The notes under the pieces are model-generated. The model had not been told where the DNA came from and did no database searches. It saw only the letters and a program-made list of their open reading frames with translations. DNA of 64,000 nucleotides from Diphasiastrum complanatum (Eukaryota; Streptophyta; Lycopodiopsida; Lycopodiales; Lycopodiaceae): positions 14,784,914 through 14,848,913 of the forward strand of contig CM055110.1 in NCBI GenBank assembly GCA_029204225.1, in the 5' to 3' direction. The translations under genes and the position numbers were made by a program. Of this stretch, positions 53,749 through 63,575 are shown piece by piece (position 1 is the first letter of the stretch; each line of letters begins with the position of its first letter).

Positions 53749-54864
53749 TTGACCACCTGTGACGCACGTTTGAAAGGCAAGATGTCACGCACACCATTCA
53801 TTAAAGACTCCTACAGAACGACAAAGATTCTGGAGCTAGTGCATTCGGACATCTGCGGACCATTCAATGTGATCTTAGTAGGAGGTTCAAAGTATTATAT
53901 AACCTTCATTGATGATTATAGCAAATTTGTCAGAGTGTATTTTATTTAGAATAAATCTAAAGCACTTGGTAAATTCATAGAATATGTGAATTGGACTGAA
54001 AGATGTACAGGCAGCAAAGTGAAGCAGATCAGAACAGATCGAGGTGGCGAATACATCTCGAATCACTTTACTGACTTTTGCAATGATCGTGGCATCATTC
54101 ATAGAAGAACTGCAGCCTACACACCGCAACACAATGGTGTTGCTGAACAAAAGAACAGGCCCTTCATGGAAGCAGCCAGATGCATGATGGCCTATTCCAA
54201 AGCTCCAAGGCTACTGTGGGCTGAAGCAGTAGCTACAACCACATACATCCAGAACAGAACAGACAAGTCTGGTATCCCACACACGACACCACATGAGCTA
54301 TGGTGGGGTAGAAAGCCCAACCTGTCTCATGTCAGAATATTTGGCTGTGCAGCATATGCACATATTCCTAACAAGCTTCGCAAGAAGCTTGATGAGAAAG
54401 TCGAGCAAGGATTTCTGGTAGGTTATGACAATAATTCGTCATACTACAGAATCTACATGCCAGACACGAACACTGTGAAAATAGTGAGGGATTTCAAATT
54501 CGACGAGAGCAGGACAATGGCCAACGAAGATCCTGTCAGCTACAAAGTTCTGGAGAGACAGTACTATGACCTGCCGCCAACATCAGAGGGAGTAGAGGAT
54601 GAACACGAAAACAAAGATTTTCGAGTCGTCTCCCAGTTGAGCGACGAATCAGACGAAGAAAGATTCGAGAGGCAACCTGTCGTCGCAACTCTTGTAAACC
54701 AAGATGGTTCCGGACCGAGCAGAGCAAACAAGGGCAAAGGCATAGGTGTCCCAGGAGGATCTCCTAGAAGGTCGACAAGACCACGAAGAGCGCCAACAAG
54801 ATATGTGGCAAGCAGCTCAGCTTCCATATCAGAAAATTTCTGCGGATTCAGTGGCAAACCATAG
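53749..54864 (+). pseudogene. Copia integrase and RT linker
   Basis: CDARLKGKMSRTPF (Cys of the pre-integrase zinc domain), LVHSDICGPFNVI (catalytic D), FIDDYSKFVRVYFI, a stop at about 53947, IRTDRGGEYISNHF (D), TPQHNGVAEQKNR (E), then RIFGCAAYAHIPNKLRKKLD, QGFLVGYDNNSSYYRIYMPD and an acidic, Ser-rich linker. The 292-codon frame from 53986 is open. Confidence 0.9.
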
Positions 54865-54894
54865 ACATTCAAGAAATCGATTGACAGTCTAGAA

Positions 54895-55883
54895 AAGGAC
54901 AGATGGATCCAAGCCATGAAGGAAGAGATGGAGTCCATGAGGAAGAACCAGGTATGGACGCTGGAGCCATTACCACATAAGCGCAAGACTGTCAAGTGCA
55001 AATGGGTTTTCAAGCTCAAATACGGACCAGATGGGAACATCACAAAATACAAGACAAGACTGGTAGCGAAGGGATTTTCTCAGAGATATGGTATTGACTA
55101 CTCTGAAACCTTCTCTCCTGTCATTAAGCATTCGTCCCTATGTCTATTATTTGCATATGCAGTAGCTTATGACCTCAAGATCGACATTGTGACGAGAGGA
55201 CAGCCTTCTTGCATGGCGAACTAGACGAAGAGGTCTATATGGATCAATCCCCAGGATATGTCTCAAATTCACTTTCTGACTATGCATGCGGAATGCATAG
55301 AAGCATCTACGGTCTGAAAGAATCAGCCTGACAATGGTACAAGAAGAAAGATCAAGCCCTGAAATAATTAGGATTCAAGTCTCTATTGGCTGATTCCAAT
55401 GTATATGTCAGAGTTACAGATGGGTAGATCATCATTGTGGCTGTATATGTACACGACACTCTGATACTTTGCAGGAGTGAATAGCTAATCACTGAAGTGA
55501 AGACAAACATCTCGAAACATTTCGAGATCGTGGATCTGGGAGAAGCCAAGTGTTACCTAGGCTTAAAAATTGAAAGGGACTATGAGGGAGGTAAGTTATA
55601 CCTTCACCAGTCCAGATACACCCAGAAGATCCTAGAGGAGTTTGGGATGCTGAACTACAAAGGAGCGAATACTCCAATGCTCGCAGGGACGGTGCTGACA
55701 AACGATGACTGTCCGAAGACTGAGAAAGAGAGAGAACAGATGCAGCTCACACCTTACAGGAAGCTGATAGGATCACTGATGTACCTTGCAGACAACACAT
55801 GCCCTGATATTGCTTATGCAATATTCAGGATGAGCCAATTCTGCACGAATCCAGGCTCGACACATTGGAAGATTGCAAAATGA
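54895..55883 (+). pseudogene. Copia reverse transcriptase, active site mutated
   Basis: WIQAMKEEMESMRKNQVWTL, CKWVFKLKYGPDGNITKYKT, LVAKGFSQRYGIDYSETFSP, then a frame change near 55200 and GELDEEVYMDQSPGYV with stops. The catalytic YVDD is read as YVHD at about 55446-55457 (VAVYVHDTLILC). The frame from 55497 continues with FEIVDLGEAKCYLGLKIERD and GSLMYLADNTCPDIAYAI. Confidence 0.88.
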
Positions 55884-56039
55884 ATTTTGCAATATCTTCA
55901 ATTAACGAGTAATTATGGCATGTGCTATTGTCGTGATGTAGGTTTCAGGATACTTTCATACAACAATGCTAGCTGGGCATCTCTCAAGGATGAATGTAAA
56001 AGCATCTCAGGAGGGTGCACCATCACATCAGGAGCAGCA

Positions 56040-56387
56040 GTTCTCTAGGTCAGCAAGAAGCAGACCATCGTGGCCCAGTCATCTTCTGAAGCAGAATATG
56101 TTGCAGCAGCAAAGATGGCCAATGAGATAATCTGGCTAAGATAGTTCCTGGACGAATTGGGCAAAATAAGGAACGAGCCTATGGTCTTGCAAATGGACAA
56201 CACCTCTGCAATACACCTAACGAAAGAGCCCGTGTTCCATTTTAGAACGAAGCACATTGCGATCAAGTACCACTTGATCAGGAATCTAATTGAAAAGAAG
56301 ATGTTGCAGACCACCTTCATCAGAACGAAAGACATGGTTGCTGACATCTTCACCAAAGCCCTAGACAAAGGACTCTTTGAGAGATAG
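56040..56387 (+). pseudogene. Copia RNase H
   Basis: SKKQTIVAQSSSEAEYVAAA (family SxKQxxVAxSSxEAEYxA), a stop, then VLQMDNTSAIHLTKEPVFHF, RTKHIAIKYHLIRN and DMVADIFTKALDKGLFER, which closes the polyprotein. Confidence 0.88.
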
Positions 56388-56858
56388 AGGAATAGTCTCA
56401 GGATCGTAAAGCTATCATGCTTTGAGAGAGAGCTGAAGAAACAAAACGTTTCTGTTTACAAAGCCTTGCTAGCTTTCAGCCCTCAGCCTGACAAAGATGT
56501 TCGTGAACACAAAAGTCAGGAGACATGAAACACAAAAAGTCTTGCGAACACGAAAGATTCACGAACGAGAATCTTTTGCGGTCTGGCACAAGAATCTTTT
56601 GCGGTCCAGTACGAGAGAAAGGCAGATGAGAAAAACGAAACCAACGATGGAAACGGAACCAACGATGGAAACGAAACCAACGAAAGAAACAAAAACAACG
56701 TCGTAAAACCTTCTTCTGCCCCTCCACGTGCCAAAGAGTACCAGCAAGATCATGCAAGTACCCAGAAGTATAGATGTCTGATCTGATGGCATGAGACACT
56801 TTAGGTCGTGATGCTTAATCACTCTAATCTAAAGGTTACATAGAGCGACTATATACTT
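56388..56858. repeat. Copia 3' region with short tandem repeats
   Basis: CGAACACGAAAGATTC-type and AATCTTTTGCGGTC direct repeats (56530-56615), and ACCAACGATGGAAACG three times with variation (56640-56690). Confidence 0.7.
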
Positions 56859-57401
56859 GTTGAATGATACTTGACACGAGATGACAGAATACACATACAG
56901 TGTAATGTAGTATTCTGATGCTAGTAAGCAATCAAAACGAAATCACAGAATACATGTCCGCCTGCGTGCGAAGACAATTCTGTCTAGGATCTGCAGATCC
57001 AATTGTCCGCTATTAAAGCGAGACGATTGCTCGTGAGAGACTGTGTTTCTTCCATGCCAACGCACTGCGTGGATTTGCATGCAGTGCTTGAAGAAATCAG
57101 AGAAAGATCAATATAGATGCTTTTCTTGTTGTGTCTGATCTTGAATGCAAATGCGTCTACTGTTTATTCGTGTGTCTAAGTTTCCTTGTTAATTTTAATT
57201 TCACACCTTTGGTTGAAACTATGTTGAATGCTGCATTAATTTTATAAACGTAATCAGTAGTGCCTGACTACATTCTGGAGGACTGTAGGAGTGATTCAGC
57301 TGGCAGTGTCCAACGATCGCATCTAAACTCCATTCGAGTCACAAGAGGATCGTGGTTATCGCGACTATCGCGATTCTCTCTTATTTATTTGTTTCTCAAC
57401 A
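56859..57401 (+). repeat. Probable Copia LTR (left end uncertain)
   Basis: Right end TTTCTCAACA adjoins a primer site. TGTTGAATGATA at about 56860 would pair with TCAACA as terminal inverted repeat, giving about 540 bp, but no clear polypurine tract precedes it. Confidence 0.45.
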
Positions 57402-57402
57402 G

Positions 57403-57442
57403 TGGTATCAGAGCATATCACACTCTTCAATGGTATCAAAGC
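57403..57442 (+). promoter_or_regulatory. Duplicated primer-binding site
   Basis: TGGTATCAGAGCATATCACA at 57403 and TGGTATCAAAGCATATCACA at 57431, offset 28 bp. The first is the initiator tRNA-Met type and sits two bases from the LTR end. Confidence 0.8.
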
Positions 57443-57564
57443 ATATCACATTCTCATCAAAAACAAAGATATTTTGGAAATAAAGTGGAATACACCTGAG
57501 GAGAAATCTCCAAGGGTACGAGAGATGCTAATGTACATTTCAAAAGTCCGGGAACCATAGAGAC

Positions 57565-57700
57565 TCCAAGAATCATCAAAGTAGGAGCTCAACTTGATGA
57601 TCCTCAGAAAGAAGAGTTTGAGAGACTACGTAAAAAATCGATACATTTTCGCTTGGGATTACACTAACATTAGGCCCTTTTGGACTCAAAAAGGGCCTCT
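57565..57700 (+). pseudogene. Gypsy pre-RT linker relic
   Basis: PRIIKVGAQLDDPQKEEFER then, after one frame shift, FAWDYTNIRP. This matches the segment before RT in plant Gypsy elements (IKIGxxLxPxxxxxLxxLLxxxxDVFAW). The upstream PBS belongs to a Copia-type LTR, so two element types are joined here. Confidence 0.45.
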
Positions 57701-57967
57701 TCACTAGTCATGATTAGTGTTAATAATGACACGTGTGCCAATAAAAGAATGACAATTGAGCAACAATGGTCCATATGACATGGCAAATTGCATGGTGTAG
57801 ATTAAATCAAGTGTGGGACCACTAAGTACACCTCTAGCATTAACCCTACATTAACTCTACATGGGAGGCTAACTACACCTATCACATAGCTATTAACTAG
57901 ACCCACATACCTGCACCTAATGGCTAGTTTATCTACTCCTCATTCAAAATATTCAACCTATACAGCC

Positions 57968-58081
<114 letters not shown>

Positions 58082-58182
58082 GACCTCCCACTCAACTCAT
58101 TCTCCATATTGACATAGGCAATCTTCCCTCTATATTATACACTCCCTAACTCAAGACCAGACACTTTGTCTTTTCATAGATC

Positions 58183-58425
58183 ATGACTTCTACTGAACCA
58201 AGAAGAACAACGATTCAATTAAACTCCGTTGTTGCACCAATCAAAGATTTCAATGACCATTGGGTGCCTACGACATTTTCGACTCTTGATTGGGTATATA
58301 TGAAACCCTCTGGTAAAGGAATTCATAGGGTTGCAAAGAGAAAACGTGACAACAAAGAGCACCATTAGAGAGAAAGAATTCACGAATTCAAAATCGATTG
58401 CAACAGAGATTAAGTAGCCAGAGTG
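58183..58425 (+). CDS. Unrecognised small protein, copy A (broken)
   Basis: Starts MTSTEPRRTTIQLNSVVAPI and continues to DWVYMKPSGKGIHRVAKRKR, then a stop at about 58366 and HEFKIDCNRD in frame. Homologous along its length to the minus-strand copy B starting at 61382 (MATCNRR...NSV...W-I-P...WVVMHPSSKGASRKRKR...RILEFKV). The basic KRKR block may be a nuclear signal or DNA contact. I do not recognise the family. Confidence 0.5.
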
Positions 58426-58605
58426 CAACACGTCTACATGCGTAGAGATATTTTGTTGGGGGGGACATGACAGTTGCTTTGAACTTTTGCATTGTAAGTC
58501 TTACATCTTTGAATGTCAAACATATTCTACTTGTAAATTATTGTTGCTTCATTCTATTACCTCTTCTTGTGCAGATGTTTTTCCTTCAAATAGCTATGAC
58601 TGGCA

Positions 58606-59174
58606 GCACGTAAAATCCTTTATGGGAAAGTTCTCTGCAAATCATGCAAAATATGGAGTACTAGTATATGATGGGCTCAAGTCTTCTGCGATCATAGGAC
58701 TAGGTGTTTACTTTTACAGTCACATGTATGAAGTTCCAAATACTCAACTTTGGGACTGGCAAATTATTGCCTCTTTCTGAGCCTACAATCAATTCTCACG
58801 ATTGGCCTTATATTGATCAATTGACCATCGAATTGACAAAATTCCAACTCATCAAAGAGATTACGATGAATATGAAGCCAACATTCGGATCCAAATGTGT
58901 TTACACTAGTGTCAGCATGCTTGTCGCTATATTTGTTGCCATATTTAAAACAATACCATTTAGAAAAACAAATACATTATGGGTATGGAAAGTGACAGAA
59001 TCCTCATCGTTGGACAATGAATTTACTTCTTGGGATTCACGGAATGTAGATCACAAAGGTGATTTTATAAGGTGTGATATTTGTCGTGAGACGATGACAA
59101 TAAGATATCACATTGCACGCCAAACGTGCTCCTTCAGTTTCGTTTATAGGCGGTTCAAGTTTGCTCACGGTTGA
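58606..59174 (+). other. Unrecognised open frames right of copy A
   Basis: Two overlapping frames. The first contains DWQHVKSFMGKFSANHAKYG; the second, to 59174, ends with a Cys/His-containing stretch CDICRETMTIRYHIARQTC. They may be later exons of the gene represented by copy A. No family recognised. Confidence 0.3.
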
Positions 59175-59810
59175 TGAGATAGCTTGGATGCAGAGATGAG
59201 ACATCAAGAATCTGAACTACCCATACATATGCCAAATGATGAAGTGCGAGAAGTTTGTGTCAATAGTGAATGGAGTCTAGAAGATGTACGGTTGGTTTGA
59301 TATCAGCTGATGTGCCCACAAATTTTGTGTTAAGTATCAACGAACAAACCGTAAGTATAAACATTAAACGTGCTTTCAAATTTTGTAAATGGTTTTTGAA
59401 CTCATATATAAAATGAATTTTAATATTGAAATGGTGGTGTCTGGTTTTGCAGATCAGAAGATGCGTAGAAAAACACCAAAAGTGCGAATCATTTTTAGAT
59501 TCGGTCACCGTAAAAATACATGAACTATGAGATGCTCTTATGTACTAGCTTTAACTAATAACATTGATCTATCCGATGGGATTTCATTAGAGATTTGGTT
59601 CTATCGTTTCCATGTTTGTTAGGGCATGAGCTATGGTTTGGTTTGGTATGCAATTGCAATGTAAATGTTTTGATTAGACATTTTCTCTAAGAAATCGTTG
59701 ATAACATGTTTTGGAAATGTATAGAATTTCATTGTGTATATATATTTTACTTTACTATGTTTGAACAATCGAGAGATCTTTTTGAAATGTCTGCTAAAAC
59801 TGGAAAGGCA
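59175..59810. other. No feature recognised
   Basis: AT-rich sequence between the frames right of copy A and the TATA box. Confidence 0.4.
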
Positions 59811-59813
59811 CAC

Positions 59814-59820
59814 TATATAA
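59814..59820 (+). promoter_or_regulatory. TATA box
   Basis: CACTATATAAGGGTGTG, a strong plant TATA element about 165 bp before the ATG at 59980. The region in between lacks long open frames, as a leader would. Confidence 0.5.
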
Positions 59821-59979
59821 GGGTGTGTGGGTCCCCACTTCGCCATTTCATCCTTAGTGTCAGAGAGCTTCCCTTGTTTCTCATAGGTTGATATCATCCT
59901 TCTATCCTCACACAATTAGTCTCATTATTGCAATTCCTATACATTAGTACACTATTATATCTGCATGGCGACCTAGTTT

Positions 59980-60099
59980 ATGGCACGTACGAAACAAACA
60001 ACAAGGAGGAATATGAGGGAAACAACATTATTGCACCAAGCCGCTTTAGAAGCAATAGAAGCACGGGAAAGGTGCTCGAGGAGTGAGGAGTGGGAGTAG
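59980..60099 (+). CDS. Short ORF beginning MARTKQT (histone H3-like N-terminus)
   Basis: Reads MARTKQTTRRNMRETTLLHQ, then AALEAIEARERCSRSEEWE and a stop (39 codons). Residues 1-7 equal the N-terminus of histone H3 (ARTKQT after Met); the rest does not continue as H3. A +1 shift near its end would join the Ser/Gln-rich frame at 60083-60454, so the two may be one broken gene. A TATA box lies upstream. Could be the second protein of a DNA transposon. Confidence 0.4.
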   Translation: MARTKQTTRRNMRETTLLHQAALEAIEARERCSRSEEWE

Positions 60100-60454
60100 G
60101 AGCAGAAGTAGCAGCATTGAACCAGTGGCGGGGGAAATGGACCAGAATCAAGAAGAGCGAATAACAATGGATGATGCCGAGGAAGTTCCCATGGATTGTG
60201 AGCAGCAGCAGAGGAAAGAGCAGGGGCAGCAACAAGTGGCAATGGAAGAGCATGGGCAGCATCAAGTGGCTATGGATGAGCAGGGGCAACAACAACCACC
60301 TCTGCATGAGCAGCAAGTGGCCGGAGCAGCAGAGGATGCACATTTTAAAGACAATGTCGCTTTTTTTCGAAAGGGGAAAAACGCGACAGTATGGCAGAAA
60401 TCTTTTCTAAGGGCAGTGCCCCTTTTTCTAAGGAGGCGAAAAATGCTACAGTAG
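60083..60454 (+). CDS. Gln/Glu-rich unrecognised frame, 123 codons
   Basis: MRSGSRSRSSSIEPVAGEMD, then an acidic stretch and about three imperfect 12-codon repeats of the type QGQQQVAMEEHGQHQVAMDE. The C-terminus (from about 60345) is a translation of the repeat array next door, so the true end is probably earlier or spliced. Confidence 0.3.
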   Translation: MRSGSRSRSSSIEPVAGEMDQNQEERITMDDAEEVPMDCEQQQRKEQGQQQVAMEEHGQHQVAMDEQGQQQPPLHEQQVAGAAEDAHFKDNVAFFRKGKNATVWQKSFLRAVPLFLRRRKMLQ

Positions 60455-60710
60455 GATAATGTCCCTTTTCTAAGGGTAGGTGTCACTTTTTTCGAAAGGC
60501 GAAAAGGTCGAAGGGCAAAAAAGTCGACTTTAGAGTAAAAATTAGTTCTAAGGCAAACGTCGCTTTTCTAAGGGTAAGTGATTTTTTTTTCTAAGGCTCT
60601 AAACCTTTCCAAGGCAATTTAGGGACAGTGTTCCTTTTTCGCAAAAATAAGAAAAATGCGACAGTGTCGGAAAAAGTTCTCAATTTTTTTTTCTAAGTAT
60701 TTTAGACCTA
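60345..60710. repeat. Array of short repeated motifs (TTTTCTAAGG, GCGACAGT, TTTCGAAAGG)
   Basis: TTCTAAGG-type motifs recur about seven times, GCGACAGT twice (60388, 60656) with a third variant, and palindromic TTTCGAAA twice. Such dense short motifs resemble subterminal repeats of plant DNA transposons. No terminal inverted repeat pair was established. Confidence 0.55.
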
Positions 60711-60936
60711 GGGATAAAGGAATGTCAAATTTGTAGCATTGTAATTTTTTATCATATATATTTCAGACTCCAGTCCTTCTCCACTTCAATTGTCGCAACA
60801 ACAACCCCATTTTGCTTCACCTCTATTTGCACTTGTTCACGATGGTTCACTGTAAAGTCTTGATCTAATGTCTTCCATTCATTGTTAACTCTAATCCATC
60901 TTCTATAATAAAACATAAAAGAAAGCATTTGTTTTT
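60711..60936. other. No feature recognised
   Basis: Short AT-rich spacer before copy B's 3' part. Confidence 0.4.
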
Positions 60937-61382
60937 CTATATGATATAGAATATCATTGATGAATTGTTAGCCCTACATTGAATGTTGCCATCAGTTTTC
61001 ACATCCCAATGATCATCATGGAGTTCTAATATTATTTCATCATTTAAATCCTTTGCAATGAACAATGTAGCTATTTTACGAACATTACATCTTGCAAAAA
61101 AATCTACAAAAATTGCAAAAGGAAAAAACCAGTGTAGTCTATTGGTTTTGAAACCCGACCTCCCATTGAAACTTTGAACTCTAAAATCCTTCCTTTCCAA
61201 AAGTTTCTATAATCCATATTTGATCTCTTTCTTTTGCGGGATGCACCTTTTGATGAGGGATGCATCACAACCCATTGAAACTTTCGGTATTTGCATGGTA
61301 TCCATAACCCTTCAGAATCCTTGTCATTACAAACAGTAACCGAATTAATTGCACTATGTGGTCTTCGATTGCAAGTGGCCAT
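60937..61382 (-). CDS. Unrecognised small protein, copy B
   Basis: Starts MATCNRRPHSAINSVTVCND at 61382, then LWIPCKYRKFQWVVMHPSSK and GASRKRKRSNMDYRNFWKGR, ILEFKV. After a frame change near 61170 it continues with FFPFAIFVDFFARCNVRKIA, TLFIAKDLNDEIILELHDDH and WDVKTDGNIQ, a pattern of alternating hydrophobics faintly like a B3-type DNA-binding domain. Upstream ATG (61454) would add 24 hydrophobic residues. Homologue of copy A in inverted orientation. Confidence 0.5.
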
Positions 61383-61499
61383 TGCACATGCATAACAATG
61401 CAACAAAATGATTGACAATGTACATTGAAGATAAACTCTCTTTAAACCATCCATGCAAGTTAGTTAAACTACAATTAGTTAAACCAGTTTGTTTTTCTG

Positions 61500-61770
61500 A
61501 TATATATACACACACACATATACACCCGGGAGCGGACGTGCGTCCAGATGCGGAGCCCGGGGCACGTCCGAGGTGGACGCATTTTTTTTTAAAAGTTTTT
61601 ACTTGTATTTTTAGTTTTAAGAGAAAAAAAATTGGATGCGTCCCCAGATGCATCCAGGGGTCAAATGCGGACGCGTTCGGGCGCCAGATACGGACGCGAA
61701 ATAGCCGCGCCCGGTTTGGACGTACATATACACACATATACATACACATGCACATATACACATATATGTC
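61500..61770. mobile_element. GC-rich fold-back element bounded by TATACACA microsatellites
   Basis: Between two TA/CA simple repeats (61500-61525 and 61725-61768) lies GC-rich sequence with repeated GCGGACG, GGACGCAT and ATGCGTCC. A hairpin is formed by GGACGCAT plus a T run (61575-61590) and an A run plus ATGCGTCC (61623-61643). Confidence 0.5.
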
Positions 61771-61908
61771 ACTATAAAGTTGGTGATGTTCACATCTAGC
61801 TCACATAATTGGTTTGGTCGATTCAAAATCACCACAAGATTGGCTTCAATGAACAGGCTATGCTCGCTAAAACCTTGCTCATGCTTGAGCTTGCAGAACC
61901 AAAAAGGG

Positions 61909-61910
<2 letters not shown>

Positions 61911-61980
<70 letters not shown>
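61911..61980. repeat. (GA)35 microsatellite
   Basis: Pure GA run preceded by a short G run. Confidence 0.98.
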
Positions 61981-61982
<2 letters not shown>

Positions 61983-62730
61983 GATCGATCGTTTGTTTGT
62001 TTGTTTGAAAGACATTGGAATATTCTTAGAAATCCAAGTGCTTGACCAATTCCCATTTTGTTACTGAAGATTTTTCAATTGGACTTTTGTAAACCAAAGA
62101 TGTACCTGATCCATATATGACAAAATGACACATCTATAATTTATATCTATATATATGTCCTTTCTATGTCACTTGCATGACTCCCATAAATGATAAGTCC
62201 ATGCATCTCTCTCTTTTTCTTGCACGTCAACTCTCGACTGTGACGCACGTCGACTCTCGAGTATCATCCACGATACATTGACTACAACACTACGGAAGGA
62301 AGACTACAGGAAGATCAGAGACGGTGTTGCGGGCCTCACTGATTAGGCTTCTTTGGATAGACAATGGTTGCATGTGGTGTGAGTGACGGACGGCCTGAAA
62401 TCTCCAACGACGTAGCCATGGCGTGCGTAGTAACTACTCAGTCTCTAATTATATCGGCCAAAACCTCATCAACGAAAGAGCTTATTTGTCATGGGGACTA
62501 AATCGCCCAAAAGTTCATTAACCTTGGAGCTTATTTCTCATGGGACTGAAGTGTACAGGTATCCCCACCCTCATCCAACGAACCATAAGTCGTGAAATAT
62601 TTCATGATTATACATGTATAATTAAGCAATGTTGCATGAATGTGTGCCTTGACCATCAGTCAGGACGAAGCTACACTCCTCCCTCATTTTCGTGCCCAAC
62701 TGCAAAGGAAGGATTCCAGCAGAGAACTGG
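61981..62730. other. Upstream region of the AUX/LAX gene, no coding feature
   Basis: Probably holds promoter and leader of the gene at 62952. TATATCTATATATATG around 62140-62160 could serve as TATA element but is about 800 bp from the start codon. Confidence 0.3.
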
Positions 62731-62940
62731 TACGCCATCTTTTGCTCTTATGGCAGGTGATCATGATCAGAGAGGTAAGACAACTGCTAAGCTCTCTTAT
62801 GCTCTTATGACAGCTGGTCAGGAGAGCCAAGAGAAATGCTATGCAATCTTTTAGTTCTAACGTAGCTGGCCAGAGAGCTAAGAGAACTGCTATATCATCT
62901 TTTGGTCTTATAGTAGCTTGTCAGAGAGCTAAGAGAAATG
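62731..62940. repeat. Minisatellite, four units of 51-56 bp
   Basis: Units 62731-62786, 62787-62838, 62839-62889 and 62890-62940, each of the type CATCTTTTGGTCTTATAGTA, GCTGGTCAGAGAGCTAAGAG, AAATG. The array ends 11 bp before the proposed start codon of the carrier gene. Confidence 0.9.
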
Positions 62941-62951
62941 GTAGCTGGTAG

Positions 62952-63200
62952 ATGATGGACTGGAATAGAGGGGATGCGTTGAGTCGTAATGGAGAGCATA
63001 GTTCGCCTGTGCCACTTGCGAGTGAGTTTATGCGTCGTTGCACAGACTCTAACAGTGATCAGACAGAGCAAGGGAGTTCTGAGCGAACTTTTGATGGAAA
63101 ACCTGTGCCTTCGGAAAACACTTGGATAACTTTATTTTCTCTTGTGTTATGGGAAGGTGGTTCATCTCTTGATGCTTGGCTTACTGCTTCGTCCTCGCAG
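62952..63200 (+). CDS. AUX/LAX-like auxin influx carrier, exon 1
   Basis: Starts MMDWNRGDALSRNGEHSSPV, a 60-odd residue hydrophilic N-terminus, then WITLFSLVLWEGGSSLDAWL and TASSSQ. This corresponds to the AUX1/LAX segment LWHGGSVxDAWFSCASNQ before the first membrane helix; His is Glu here. AUX/LAX proteins are plasma-membrane proton symporters of the AAAP family that import auxin. Donor CAG|GTGATC in phase 0. The start is the first Met after the minisatellite, but an upstream non-coding exon is possible. The gene runs past the window end. Confidence 0.85.
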
Positions 63201-63389
63201 GTGATCCCAATTTTCGTCATATATCCAGTCAACGCCTGTTCTCTTTTTTCAGATAGCTACTTATGTAGCATTTCTGATTGAGAATAAAAAATGTTTACTG
63301 ATCTCTTGGTTCGCCGTACATATTTATATTCGTAGCGTCTCCTTTTTAGACTCCAGAGTGTCTATTTAACGTACTGAGAGGCCTTCCAG

Positions 63390-63575
63390 GTTGCCCAGGT
63401 GTTGCTGACACTTCCTACTTCATTTGCACAATTGGGTCTAGCATCTGGGATAGCTTTCCAGATACTGTATGGGTTTGTGGGCTGCTGGACATGCTATCTG
63501 ATGACTGCCCTTTATGCCGATTATCGCAGCATAAAAGAAAATCAAAACGTCAGTTTCAAGAAGCACATTATCCAG
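63390..63575 (+). CDS. AUX/LAX-like auxin influx carrier, exon 2
   Basis: 186 bp, phase 0 to phase 0. VAQVLLTLPTSFAQLGLASG and IAFQILYGFVGCWTCYLMTA, then LYADYRSIKENQNVSFKKHI, IQ. Matches the AUX/LAX first and second membrane helices (VAQVLLTLPYSFSQLGMxSG, QxFYGLxGSWTAYLISVLYxEYR). Acceptor CTTCCAG, donor CAG|GTAAGC. The next exon (family WFEVLDGLLG) is not found before 64000. Confidence 0.92.

Larger units (their letters stand above)
53700..57401 (+). mobile_element. Decayed Ty1/Copia element: integrase to 3' LTR
   Basis: Plus-strand integrase (53749-54864), RT (54916-55883), RNase H (56040-56385), then about 470 bp and a probable LTR ending TTTCTCAACA at 57401. Gag, protease and 5' LTR are missing on the left. 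Several stops interrupt it. Confidence 0.88.

Noticed and set aside
59980-60099. Histone H3 pseudogene
   Set aside because: Only MARTKQT and one Arg match; the expected Lys9-Ser10-Thr11-Gly-Gly and everything after are absent, so it is not derived from an H3 gene in any visible way.
61412-62067. Open frames with Arg-Glu or Leu-Ser repeats and across the GC-rich element
   Set aside because: They depend on the GA microsatellite and on fold-back sequence.
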